Source: a bacterium (GTDB lineage: Bacteria > 4484-113 > JAFGCY01). Taken from it: a stretch of 64,000 bases of DNA. The stretch covers positions 124,001 to 188,000 of the forward strand of contig JAGRNT010000001.1 of NCBI GenBank assembly GCA_020440605.1, read 5' to 3'. A program made the translations under genes and the position numbers. The notes beneath the pieces are model-generated. The model was not told the DNA's origin and did not search any database. It saw only the letters and a program-made list of their open reading frames with translations. How positions within the stretch are numbered: position 1 is the stretch's first letter; each line of letters begins with the position of its first letter. Of this stretch, positions 24,457 through 33,124 are shown one piece after another.

Positions 24457-25518
24457 ATGGCCAGTCAAGCACGGATCCTGCAGACCCTTGAGGAGTTGAT
24501 TCTCACGGCTGCCGTGAGCGGCAGCGAGCACCGCCTGCGCAGCGTGATCGAGCGCCAGCTCAGCGCCGGTGGAATTGATACGCAGCGCATGGGCCATGAC
24601 CGGATGGGCAATCTCTGGCTGCACTGCGGCCCGGATGGTCCGCCTGAGCGCCTGCTCGTGGCCCACATGGATGAGATCGGCTGGCGCATCACTTCGATCC
24701 GGCCCGACGGACTTTGCCATCTGACGCCGCTGGGCGGCAATGACGCCCAGCTCTATGAAGGCACACGTGTGCATGTGCACACGGAATCCGGCAGCCTGCC
24801 TGCAGCGATCGTTCCGGTCAGCCTGCACGTCACGGACCGTCAGGGCCTCGGCCCCAAGCACCGTCTTGCGGCAAATGAACTGCTTCTGGATACCGGGGCG
24901 GACAGTCCCGAGGCTCTCGCCGCCCTGGGGATCAGCCTGCTCGACAGCGTAAGCTGGCCCAAGAGCTTCGAGCGCCTCGGTGAGGACTGGGTCCAGGCCC
25001 GCAGCCTGGATGACCGCTTCGGCTGCACAGCCCTTGTGGAACTTGCATTCGAACTCGAGGAACATCCCCCGGCCGTACCTACCGTGCTGGCCTGGGCCGT
25101 GCAGGAGGAGCTGGGCCTGCGCGGCGCTCGCGCGCTGGCGCAGCGCTTCAGTGGCTGCCGCGAGGTGATTGCCGTGGACAGCATGACGGTCGCCGGCAGC
25201 AGCCGGGACAATCCCCAGTTCAGGGCTGTCCGCCCCGGGCATGGTCCAGCCTTTCGCTGCTTCGATTCCACCGTGATCGTTGGTGAAGCGGACAGGCTGG
25301 CCATCATGGACCAGGCCCGCAGGCTTGGACATGAGCTGCAACTGGGTTTCATGCCCGGCGGCAATGACGCCTCCGTTTTCCAGGATGGCAATGCACTGTG
25401 CTTCGCCTTCGGCGTGGCCCTGCAATTCAGCCACAGCATGGTGGAACGGATCAGCATCCGTGATCTCGTGAACCTCTGTGAACTGCTGCGGGACTGGTGC
25501 GGATCTGACTGCCTCTGA
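24457..25518 (+). CDS. M42-family metallo-aminopeptidase (glutamyl aminopeptidase/cellulase-M type)
   Basis: The 353-residue cytosolic enzyme has the co-catalytic dimetal site of M42: H70 and D72 in VAHMDEIGW, the bridging Asp in SLDDRFGC, the catalytic Glu pair in WAVQEELGLRGA, the Asp in IAVDSM and the late His in FSHSMVERIS. The interposed PDZ-like lid domain is present (about 77-165). Family members form large tetrahedral dodecamers that trim peptides released by the proteasome or Lon-like proteases; some accept acylated substrates. The start at 24457 fits both the domain boundary and the TATAAT box just upstream, and is preferred over an in-frame start at 24406. It is divergent from the M14 pseudoenzyme gene. 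Confidence 0.88.
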   Translation: MASQARILQTLEELILTAAVSGSEHRLRSVIERQLSAGGIDTQRMGHDRMGNLWLHCGPDGPPERLLVAHMDEIGWRITSIRPDGLCHLTPLGGNDAQLYEGTRVHVHTESGSLPAAIVPVSLHVTDRQGLGPKHRLAANELLLDTGADSPEALAALGISLLDSVSWPKSFERLGEDWVQARSLDDRFGCTALVELAFELEEHPPAVPTVLAWAVQEELGLRGARALAQRFSGCREVIAVDSMTVAGSSRDNPQFRAVRPGHGPAFRCFDSTVIVGEADRLAIMDQARRLGHELQLGFMPGGNDASVFQDGNALCFAFGVALQFSHSMVERISIRDLVNLCELLRDWCGSDCL

Positions 25519-25651
25519 AGGAAATCTTTTAATGATTTCTTAACTGAACTCCGCCGTAGGAGATTATATGTATCAGCCGGGCAACTCCGGCTGCACCCGG
25601 TTTGAACTGCAACTGGCACCGACCCTGGACAGGGTGCCCGGAGGACCTTTC

Positions 25652-28600
25652 ATGCGGAAATTCTTGATCTTGCTGGCTGCGCTCGCTGCTGCACTGCAGC
25701 TTGCGGCCTGTTCCGGCGGCGCTGCTGATTCCAGTCAGCAGCTTGAGCCTGCTTCTGAGTCCAGCCAGACCGCCACGGCAGATGGTGGTGGCCTGCCTGC
25801 ACTGAACCATCTGGACGAACTGCCGGCCGGCAGCCGCAGTGCCAGCCTGCTGGGTCCGGGCTGGTACGAACTCTGGCATGAGGACATCCGCGATTCAGCC
25901 TTCCTGAGCCTCGGCAGCGGGAATGACATCGTCCTCAACTCCGGCGGCGGCAATGCCTACGCGCTGTACTGCCTGCGCGGCTTCAACTCGGACTTCAGCC
26001 CGACCTCCGTCCGCGTCACTTCACAACCAGGTTCGGATACGCCATTCACTCTGCTGTTCGCGGATTATGCAAGCGGACGCTGGACCAGCGGCGGCCTGCA
26101 CATCGGCACAGTCCAGGTGGATCTGCCCGGCACGACTGACGGCAGCCGCCATCCGCTGGACTATGTCTCCCCCGCCGGGCGTGTGTACGTCACCGTGCTG
26201 ACGGATCAGGCTGGTGTGGACCTGAAAATTGACAACATAGAAATCGGCATCCACGGCGGCCTGCTGGCTCCGCGGCCCCCGACACGCGTCACCGCCGGGA
26301 TCTACACCGACGGCAGTGTTGCCAGCTGGAACCACAGCCCTGACTACAACAGCCCTGACTTTGCAGGCTATCTCATCGAACGCCGGGACGTGATCTCGGA
26401 TGAGTGGCTCAGCCTTGCTGACACGGGGCCGCTGCAGACTTCCGTGGTGATTCCGGGAGTGCGCACGACCTACTCCTACCGGGTCGCTTCCTTCGACGTC
26501 TCCGGCAATCAGAGCGCCTGGACCTACAGTGTGGATGGTGGTCTGGTGATCGCCTCGCAGATCATGCAGGCTGAGGTTGACATGCCCCGCGGTCCATTGT
26601 TCGGACCCGTGGAGGTCAGCTTCGACATGAGTGCTTCGAGCACGCCTGAGGGCACGATCGCCGAATACAAGGTGTTGTTTGAGAACAGTTCCCTGAATTA
26701 CATCGGCGCGAGTCCGATTGTCTCCCGCATCCTGCAGCCCGGCTGCTACTTCATCCGCTTCGAAGTCAATGATGGCACCGGCCTGAGCGCTGACTACGGG
26801 GAAACCACGCGCACACTGATCGTCTACCCCCAGTGGGAGAGCAGCCCGGTGACTGTGCGTGAGCCGGATATCTCCTCGCCGGTGGAGCGCTTCGTACAGA
26901 TGGCGGGGATCAGTGATCCCGACACGGGCGAACTTGTGCTCTTTGCCGATGACATGACCCTGCCCGGCACTGCGATCCGCCGCGGACGCCCGGACAACCT
27001 CAGCTTCGACAGCGTGCCCTTCATCGGCACGGCTCCCAATACCTACACCGATCCCGTGATCCTCGACGGCACGACCTACGTCGGCGTGCATCCCTCGAGC
27101 GGCCCAAGTTACATGATTGCCAGTTCCGCCAGCGGCAGCCACATCATCGAAGGCGGTTTTGGCTTTAGCAACATGCGGCCCCTGACCAACGGGGAGAGTC
27201 TGTTCATCCTTGTCTCCAACCCGGCTGCAATCGGCATCGTTGATCTCGCGGACAGCTACAGCGTCATCACCATCTATACCGGCCTGACCGGCAACAACTT
27301 CGTTGATGCCTGCTGGAATCCGGTCTCAGAATGCTTCGAGATCCTGTTTGACGACGGAGGCCTGCTGGCCTATGGCTGCTGGGATCCCGTGAGCAGGACC
27401 ATCACGGATGACGACTCCGCCCTCGCGGATTCGCTGAGCAATGCCATCGATGTTGAGGTCGATCCCACCAGCGGAGAGCTGTGCATCATCACGCGCAGCT
27501 TCGGCAAGACCGTCTTCATGCGCAAGCCCACTGACGGGGCGATCAGTGCACCCCAGGACATTGACAATTCGCTCACCAATTTCTGGCCCGCGGACCTGGC
27601 CTGGCACAATGGCAACCCCTATGCCGTGTTCGCAGGTGGCAGCGGCCAGACCCGCAACTACCGCCTGGACAGCACCGGTGCCGTCACCCTGAATGTCTCC
27701 GACTACACCGTTGACGGCTACTACACGGGCTGCCTGCTGCATGACTGGGTCAGCGGCGAGCTGCTGCTCTGCGACCGGGATGCCAGCGCGGGCCTGTACA
27801 TCGTGCAGCTCAATCCAGACGACACCGAACCCGTGCTTGAGTACTTCAGGAGCGAGCGCGGCTGGGGCCGCTGGCTGGACAGTGCCTACGGCGCAGACGG
27901 CTTCCACCTCGTGATGGCCAGTGGCTACCTGAATGGTGTCAGCCATATGCACAGTGCGGATGGCCTGAGCTGGACGGAAGGTGCAACCGCCACCTCGGAC
28001 GGTTATGCGGATCTGTTTGACAACACGGCTGGCGAGGTCTTCATGACCCTGCGCAGCGCTACGGGTTATGACGTCTCGTACTGGAACGGCTCAAGCTGGG
28101 AGAACCGCTGGATCCTGCCCGGCAGCCAGGTGCGGGAGGCGGTCTCCGCCGGCAACCGGGCAAGCTCAACCACCGCCTGGCTGGTGGAGGATACGGACGC
28201 GCCGAGCCTGTTCCGCTCACAGGGTGCAGCCGGGGGATTCACGACCTCAAGCCTGCCCTGGCCTGAAGCGACTTCCGTCCACAAGGGTCGCCTGGTCTAC
28301 GATTCCTCCACGGGCATCCAGCCGGCCTTCGTGCTCTATTCGCGCCCCGCACTGTTCCAGTCCTTCGGTCTGCTGAACGCCTATGACGGCAGTGTGCAGA
28401 ACATCATCGGCTTCAGCGACGGATCACTGTCAATCAGTGACCTCACTGCATTTGACGACAGGCAGACGGCCGGACGCACGATCGAAATGCTGCCCTTCCG
28501 CGGCAGCCGCGGGAGCTCCAACTCCACGCGGCTGGCCTGCTGGAGTGTCAACGGGCACAATGGCTCGGCCTTCCGCTACACTTTCCTCAACCAGGGTGGC

Positions 28601-28909
28601 TCAGTGGCGGATCCGCTGCTCAGCGACCTGCCCTTCCGCAATGGCGACTGGCGCAGGGAGGAACTGCGGCGCACCGTCAGCAGCGCCCTGGCGAACGGAC
28701 AGACGGCCGTTTCCGTCATGAGCAGCCTCGACGGCAAGAACAGCCACATGGAGTGGAGCTGCTTCGGCGACTGGGAGGAACTGCCTCTGCCGGATGCTGC
28801 GCAGCGGCCATCCCAGGCGGAACTGCTTGTGGATGCTGATGGACGCTGGCACCTGTTCTGGCGGGATCCCGTAAGCGGCAGCGTGCTCTGCCAGAGCACC
28901 CTGCCATGA
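25652..28909 (+). CDS. Large lipoprotein with fibronectin-III and PKD-like domains
   Basis: The start is the ATG at 25652, preceded by GGAGG (25640-25644); an open extension to 25568 has no ribosome site. The 1085-residue product has a lipobox (LAAALQLAAC). It carries a galactose-binding-like beta region (about 50-200), a fibronectin type III domain (about 205-293, with PPTRVTAGIY and YSYRVASFDVSGNQS) and a PKD-like domain (about 308-390). A long C-terminal region of repeated beta-strand units (YxxY and WxxG patterns) resembles a beta-propeller. It is probably an outer-surface lipoprotein with a binding or scaffold role. No enzyme motif is seen. The gene at 28944 follows 34 nt later and is probably in the same operon. 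Confidence 0.8.
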   Translation: MRKFLILLAALAAALQLAACSGGAADSSQQLEPASESSQTATADGGGLPALNHLDELPAGSRSASLLGPGWYELWHEDIRDSAFLSLGSGNDIVLNSGGGNAYALYCLRGFNSDFSPTSVRVTSQPGSDTPFTLLFADYASGRWTSGGLHIGTVQVDLPGTTDGSRHPLDYVSPAGRVYVTVLTDQAGVDLKIDNIEIGIHGGLLAPRPPTRVTAGIYTDGSVASWNHSPDYNSPDFAGYLIERRDVISDEWLSLADTGPLQTSVVIPGVRTTYSYRVASFDVSGNQSAWTYSVDGGLVIASQIMQAEVDMPRGPLFGPVEVSFDMSASSTPEGTIAEYKVLFENSSLNYIGASPIVSRILQPGCYFIRFEVNDGTGLSADYGETTRTLIVYPQWESSPVTVREPDISSPVERFVQMAGISDPDTGELVLFADDMTLPGTAIRRGRPDNLSFDSVPFIGTAPNTYTDPVILDGTTYVGVHPSSGPSYMIASSASGSHIIEGGFGFSNMRPLTNGESLFILVSNPAAIGIVDLADSYSVITIYTGLTGNNFVDACWNPVSECFEILFDDGGLLAYGCWDPVSRTITDDDSALADSLSNAIDVEVDPTSGELCIITRSFGKTVFMRKPTDGAISAPQDIDNSLTNFWPADLAWHNGNPYAVFAGGSGQTRNYRLDSTGAVTLNVSDYTVDGYYTGCLLHDWVSGELLLCDRDASAGLYIVQLNPDDTEPVLEYFRSERGWGRWLDSAYGADGFHLVMASGYLNGVSHMHSADGLSWTEGATATSDGYADLFDNTAGEVFMTLRSATGYDVSYWNGSSWENRWILPGSQVREAVSAGNRASSTTAWLVEDTDAPSLFRSQGAAGGFTTSSLPWPEATSVHKGRLVYDSSTGIQPAFVLYSRPALFQSFGLLNAYDGSVQNIIGFSDGSLSISDLTAFDDRQTAGRTIEMLPFRGSRGSSNSTRLACWSVNGHNGSAFRYTFLNQGGSVADPLLSDLPFRNGDWRREELRRTVSSALANGQTAVSVMSSLDGKNSHMEWSCFGDWEELPLPDAAQRPSQAELLVDADGRWHLFWRDPVSGSVLCQSTLP

Positions 28910-28943
28910 GCATTGCGGATGACCCGCAAAGGAGATGGATGAG

Positions 28944-29879
28944 ATGAACAGCCTGAGAACGATTGTCTGTATGGCCTGCCTGCTGCTGGCGATGAGCGCG
29001 GGGGCCTGGGCCCAGAACGCTGATCCCGCCGTGGATCTACTCGAGTTCTATGCATTTGATTCCACCGCCGGCAAGCAGCTCAAGCGTGAGAACTTCAGCT
29101 GGCCCAGCCAGCGCCGGGTGAATGCCCTCGTGCGCTACGAGACGAAGAACTACAGCAAGCGCAAGACGGCCCAGATCTTCCTCACGCTCAAGGACCGCAA
29201 TGGCAACGACCTGTTCCGTGACAACCAGGAATTCACGATCCATTCCGGGGAGCACGAGTATGTCTTCCCGCTGGACTTCGACATGCGCCGGATGTACCTT
29301 GAGGAGCGCTTCCGGCTTGACCTGGAGATCAAGCTCACCGGTGGCAACAAGATCGCCAGCCAGATCGAGATCGTCGTCAACGGGCCGGTGATGCCCACCG
29401 TCAACATCTCGGGGCTGAAGCTCGTGGACCCGGTCACGCTCAAGCCGCTGGAGAAGGTCGTCCCCGGCCAGACCGTACGACTCGTCGGCAATCTGAACGT
29501 CACCGGCAACACCACGGACATCGTGCCCACGATGATGGTCTGGGGCCGGATGAGCAATGAGGAGCTGGAGATCGAACCCTGGGAGGATGCGCCCTTCAGC
29601 GACGTCTACCGGGACAGCGCCACCATGACCTCACCCAACGGCAGCTGGAATTTCGGGATCAATGCCGAGATGCCGCAGAAGTTCCGCCAGAACCAGGCCT
29701 CAAGCCAGCCCTATGAATTCAAGATCGTGGTCTACTTCACACGCCAGGCGGTGCGCACCACGGAGATCAGCGGCACCATCAGCGAAAGCGCCACCGGCAG
29801 CAATGTCGGAGATGACCTGGATGACCGGCTGATCCGCCTGGAGCGCAACTGGCACTGGGAAGTCCGCCCGCAGCGCTGA
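28944..29879 (+). CDS. Secreted protein of unknown function, two beta-sandwich-like domains
   Basis: The ATG at 28944 is preferred to 28935 because AAAGGAG (28928-28934) then lies at correct spacing. The 311-residue product has a signal peptide ending AMSAGAWAQ. The mature part contains two beta-rich segments (about 25-135 and 140-285) with alternating hydrophobics, such as HEYVFPLDFDM and QTVRLVGNLNVTG, that resemble Ig-like or proprotein-convertase-P-like sandwiches; I cannot assign a family. It ends in an acidic then basic helix (DDLDDRLIRLERNWHWE). It probably works with the preceding lipoprotein. Just after the stop codon is an imperfect GC-rich hairpin (29882-29907) without a T-run. Confidence 0.72.
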   Translation: MNSLRTIVCMACLLLAMSAGAWAQNADPAVDLLEFYAFDSTAGKQLKRENFSWPSQRRVNALVRYETKNYSKRKTAQIFLTLKDRNGNDLFRDNQEFTIHSGEHEYVFPLDFDMRRMYLEERFRLDLEIKLTGGNKIASQIEIVVNGPVMPTVNISGLKLVDPVTLKPLEKVVPGQTVRLVGNLNVTGNTTDIVPTMMVWGRMSNEELEIEPWEDAPFSDVYRDSATMTSPNGSWNFGINAEMPQKFRQNQASSQPYEFKIVVYFTRQAVRTTEISGTISESATGSNVGDDLDDRLIRLERNWHWEVRPQR

Positions 29880-30042
29880 TTTCCGGGGAGCGTAACGCAC
29901 TCCCGGATACCCGTGTCTATGAGACAGGACGCAGTCCTTGAAATGCGTCCGATCCCTCACTTGCCGGGATGCCCCCGCCTGCTCCCGCTGGCGGTGGCTG
30001 ACCGGCCCCTGGGGCTATCTCCGGCCTGCCTTTTCATTACCG

Positions 30043-31026
30043 CTACTCACCGGCGATCCGCGAAACGAAGTCGGCATTCTCCAGCATTCCGGCAATTTCC
30101 CCGATCAGCTGCAGCACTTCCGGACTGGGATCGAAGCATCCCTCCGCATGCAGTTCGCTGAACAGGCGCGTGGCACTGACCAGCTCCTGCCCCAGACTCG
30201 CGATGTAGCCCAGCTGCTGTTCCTCCGTAAGCCGGGGCAGGCGCAGCTGCAGCTCCTGGCGCAGGGCCTGCCAGGTGTCGATGCTGTTGAACTCGCGCAG
30301 CAGGCGCTCCTCGCGCACCTGCAGCCCGCCACGGCCTCCGGCACTGCGGATGCAGCGCATGCGCCGCAGCAGTTCGCAGTTGTGCCGCATCCAGGTCGGG
30401 AAGTCACCCTTCACAACCTTACTTGCATCACTGACCTGCGACTCCGGCAGCAGGAAGAACGCCCCGCCGGTGGTGATCTGGATCCGCCCCTCATCCAGCT
30501 CGAAGATCCGCGAATCAGCCGTGACATCCCGCTCGCGTTCCTGGCTGCCGTAGAGGTGCAGGCTCACGAAGGGCTCCTGATCGATGTTGCCCATCTGGTG
30601 CACCAGCTCATGCGTGACAGCCACGATGCTGTCCGGCGGGAAGATGCAGCGCTCACGGGTACTCAGCCGGCCCTCGCGCTCCTCGAACACGGCATGCTCG
30701 GCCTGGCCGTAGATCCGCACCGCACCCCACATCGTGTAGCCGTGGTCGTGGATCGCCGACATGTCACCGGGCAGCCAGGACATCAGCATCAGCTCAAACG
30801 AACCGCCGTCGTGGATCATCGTGCGCCCGTAGCAGTCCTGCGCTGGATGCTCGAAGCGCTGCCAGGGTGCCAGGTCCTCCGCGCTTATCCCGCTCTGCTC
30901 CAGCAGCAGTGCGGCCTTCTCGGGAGACATGCCGGGTTCGGCGCTGATGCTGTCCACCAGGGCCTGCACGCTGGGCGGCAGGGCAGGCTGCGCATTGTCC
31001 GTCAGGGGCTGATTCAGGTCTGTCAT
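30043..31026 (-). CDS. Cysteine dioxygenase-like cupin protein
   Basis: The 327-residue protein has a cupin core (about 60-200) with type I cysteine dioxygenase features: SAIHDHGYTMWGAV gives the HxH iron ligands, and ELVHQMGN with FVSLHLYG gives the third His and the following strand. CDO enzymes use Fe(II) and O2 to turn a thiol into a sulfinate; this branch is divergent and its substrate is unknown. A C-terminal helical region of about 110 residues is extra compared with plain CDO. It is the last gene of the operon with the GNAT, D-aminoacylase and racemase genes, 9 nt after GNAT, so a sulfur-containing amino acid derived from that pathway is a reasonable guess. Confidence 0.78.
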   Translation of the reverse strand: MTDLNQPLTDNAQPALPPSVQALVDSISAEPGMSPEKAALLLEQSGISAEDLAPWQRFEHPAQDCYGRTMIHDGGSFELMLMSWLPGDMSAIHDHGYTMWGAVRIYGQAEHAVFEEREGRLSTRERCIFPPDSIVAVTHELVHQMGNIDQEPFVSLHLYGSQERERDVTADSRIFELDEGRIQITTGGAFFLLPESQVSDASKVVKGDFPTWMRHNCELLRRMRCIRSAGGRGGLQVREERLLREFNSIDTWQALRQELQLRLPRLTEEQQLGYIASLGQELVSATRLFSELHAEGCFDPSPEVLQLIGEIAGMLENADFVSRIAGE

Positions 31027-31035
31027 TGGATCTCC

Positions 31036-31566
31036 TCAGGGCCGGGCGGCGGCGGGTGGTACGTCGTCAAGGATCAGCTGGAGGATGGCAACATCCTGCC
31101 AGTGCCCGTCAAGCCAGCCGATCTCCCGCTGGATGCCCACCAGTTCGTAGCCGAGCGCCAGGTTGTATCCGATGCTCGCCTGGTTGTTGGCAAATATCTT
31201 GGCGACAAGGTGATGATAGCCCAGGTCACGGCACTTTTCAATTACATGGCGCTTAAGCAATGTGCCGAGCCCTCTCCGGCGCAGGCTGCGGCGCAGGTAG
31301 ACGGCCGTCTCACAGGCCACGCTGTAGGCCAGGCGGTCGCTGTAGCGCTTGATGATGCCCCAGCCCGCGGTCTCACCGTCGAGTTCCAGCACCAGCATGC
31401 ATTCCCGCTCATTGAAGTCCCGCTGCCAGCCGAGGATGTCCTGTGCAGTCTTGGCAACGCGGTCCATGCTCGCATCCCCGGCGGAGATCGTCTCGTTGTA
31501 GATCTCCGCAATGGTCTGCGCATCCTCCTCCCGGAAGGGACGGATCAGCGTGTTGTCAGCGTCCAT
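31036..31566 (-). CDS. GNAT-family N-acyltransferase (phosphinothricin acetyltransferase-like)
   Basis: The start at 31566 overlaps the end of the D-aminoacylase gene by 11 nt. The 176-residue product has the single GNAT fold: IRPFREEDAQTIAEIYNE at the N-terminus, acyl-CoA-binding motif A as VYLRRSLRRRGLGTLL (R-x-x-G-x-G type), and motif B as AKIFANNQASIGYNLALGYE. The layout matches the phosphinothricin/L-amino-acid N-acyltransferase group. In Geobacillus-type pathways a GNAT succinylates D-amino acids for an N-succinylamino acid racemase, so the same role is proposed here because the racemase gene is in the same operon. The acyl donor (acetyl or succinyl) cannot be told from sequence. A long frame continuing upstream to 32082 is only a shadow of the neighbour. 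Confidence 0.85.
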   Translation of the reverse strand: MDADNTLIRPFREEDAQTIAEIYNETISAGDASMDRVAKTAQDILGWQRDFNERECMLVLELDGETAGWGIIKRYSDRLAYSVACETAVYLRRSLRRRGLGTLLKRHVIEKCRDLGYHHLVAKIFANNQASIGYNLALGYELVGIQREIGWLDGHWQDVAILQLILDDVPPAAARP

Positions 31567-33124
31567 GGCGCAGCACCCTTCCCGGACGCGTGTCCAGCAC
31601 CCGCCCGCGCTCCACGGCCGGCCGGCCGTTGACCCAGACGAACTCCGTACCCAGCGAGAGCTGGCGCGGTTCCTCATATGTCGCCAGTTCGCGGATCCCA
31701 GGCGGATCCAGCAGCACGATGTCAGCGAAGCAGCCCTCGCGGATCCGGCCCCGTTCGCGGATCCCGGTGAAGTCAGCCGGCAGCCCCGTGATCTTGCGCA
31801 CCGCCGCCGCCAGACTGAGCCGGCCGCTTTGCACCACGTACTGTTCCATGAAGCGCGTGAAGGCCCCGAATGTGCGCGGATGCGGGTCGCCGATCTGCCG
31901 CGGTGCATTGTAGGGATGGCTCCAGGAATCCGAGCAGATGATGCTGTCCGGCCAGAGCACCGCCGCATCCACGTCGGACTGGTCCATGCAGTGATAGACG
32001 ATCCAGATGTCCGGATCGCGCTGCAGGATGTCAACCACCTCCAGCCCCGGGTCACTGCCGTGCCGCTTCGCCAGGCTGGCAACGCTGGACCTCCCGCTGC
32101 CCTCGCCCTGATCGCCGAGCAGCATCATCGCCGCGAAGTCCGTTCCCCGCTCATGCATGTAGCGCCGGCAGCGCTCACGCCAGTCCGGCTCGCCGAGCCG
32201 CCGCTTGTACTCCTCGATCCCGCCGTCCATGATCTCGCGCGGGATGAAGGTGCGCAGCTTGGTGCTGACCGCCGCATAGGGATAGACCTCGAAACTCAGC
32301 GGCGTCGCCAATGTTCCACGGGCCTCCTCCACCTGGCCGATGATCGAGGGGATGCGGCCCCAGTTGGCCTGCTCGGCGGCCTTGAGATGGCTGACAAGCA
32401 CCGGGATCCCGCTTTGGCGACCGACCTCGATCGCTTCTGCCACGGCCTCATCCACCTTGTGCCGCTCATCACGCACGTGGCTGACGTAGATCCCGCCATG
32501 CCTGGCAACGATCTGCGCCAGGTCGATGATCTCCGCCGTATCCGCGAAGCTGCCCGGCGCGTATACCAGGCCGGTACTCAGCCCGAGCGCTCCGTCGCGC
32601 AGTCCCTGCTCCAGCAGGGCGCGCATCCGCTCCCGGCGCTCGCCGGAGTAATCCTCGCCGGGTTGCATCACTCCGGCGCGCAGTGTGCCGTGGCCGACAT
32701 GCCCGGCCACGTTGAAGGGCAGGCCCTCGCGTTCGAGACGCTGGTGGAAGTCCTCCAGGCTGCGCCAGTCGAAGCCGAATTCCAGTTCAGCGTCGAGCTT
32801 CTCCATCACGGGCACGAGCCGCTCTCCGACCGGGCCCTGGCTGGTGCCGCAGTTGCCGAAGATCTCCGTCGTGATGCCCTGGCTGAGCTTGTTGTCACCG
32901 CTGCGCGGGTAGAGAAAGGTCAGGCCGGTCGAGCTGTGGGTGTCAATGAAGCCCGGGCAGAGCGTGAGCCCCGCCGCGTCGAGGCTCTGCCGCGCCGCCA
33001 TCCCACCCGGCTTCTCACCGACATGCACGATCCTGTCATTGACGACACCCACGGCCACGCGCCGCGGATGCAGGCTGTCGCCATCACAGACCTCCGCCCC
33101 GTGGATAAGCAGGTCAAGCATCAT
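31556..33124 (-). CDS. D-aminoacylase / N-acyl-D-amino-acid deacylase
   Basis: The 522-residue amidohydrolase-superfamily enzyme hydrolyses N-acyl-D-amino acids to free D-amino acids. The barrel opens with LCPGFIDTHSSTG (H63), and FGNCG supplies the zinc-binding Cys (C92) typical of D-aminoacylases. Later motifs are GIYVSHVRDE and PVLVSHLKAA (two His ligands) and IICSDSWSHPY (catalytic Asp). The second His of the usual HxH is S65, which affects only the weaker alpha metal site of this family. It overlaps the racemase gene upstream by 4 nt and the GNAT gene downstream by 11 nt. A dihydroorotase-like amidohydrolase is a less likely alternative given the Cys. Confidence 0.87.
   Translation of the reverse strand: MMLDLLIHGAEVCDGDSLHPRRVAVGVVNDRIVHVGEKPGGMAARQSLDAAGLTLCPGFIDTHSSTGLTFLYPRSGDNKLSQGITTEIFGNCGTSQGPVGERLVPVMEKLDAELEFGFDWRSLEDFHQRLEREGLPFNVAGHVGHGTLRAGVMQPGEDYSGERRERMRALLEQGLRDGALGLSTGLVYAPGSFADTAEIIDLAQIVARHGGIYVSHVRDERHKVDEAVAEAIEVGRQSGIPVLVSHLKAAEQANWGRIPSIIGQVEEARGTLATPLSFEVYPYAAVSTKLRTFIPREIMDGGIEEYKRRLGEPDWRERCRRYMHERGTDFAAMMLLGDQGEGSGRSSVASLAKRHGSDPGLEVVDILQRDPDIWIVYHCMDQSDVDAAVLWPDSIICSDSWSHPYNAPRQIGDPHPRTFGAFTRFMEQYVVQSGRLSLAAAVRKITGLPADFTGIRERGRIREGCFADIVLLDPPGIRELATYEEPRQLSLGTEFVWVNGRPAVERGRVLDTRPGRVLRHGR

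Noticed and set aside
24355..25434. Minus-strand frame continuing from the M14 pseudoenzyme through the M42 gene
   Set aside because: It is antisense to the well-supported M42 gene, and the signal peptide and ribosome site place the true start at 24354.
31567..32082. Long upstream extension of the GNAT reading frame
   Set aside because: It is a shadow of the D-aminoacylase gene in another frame. The GNAT domain starts at the ATG at 31566.
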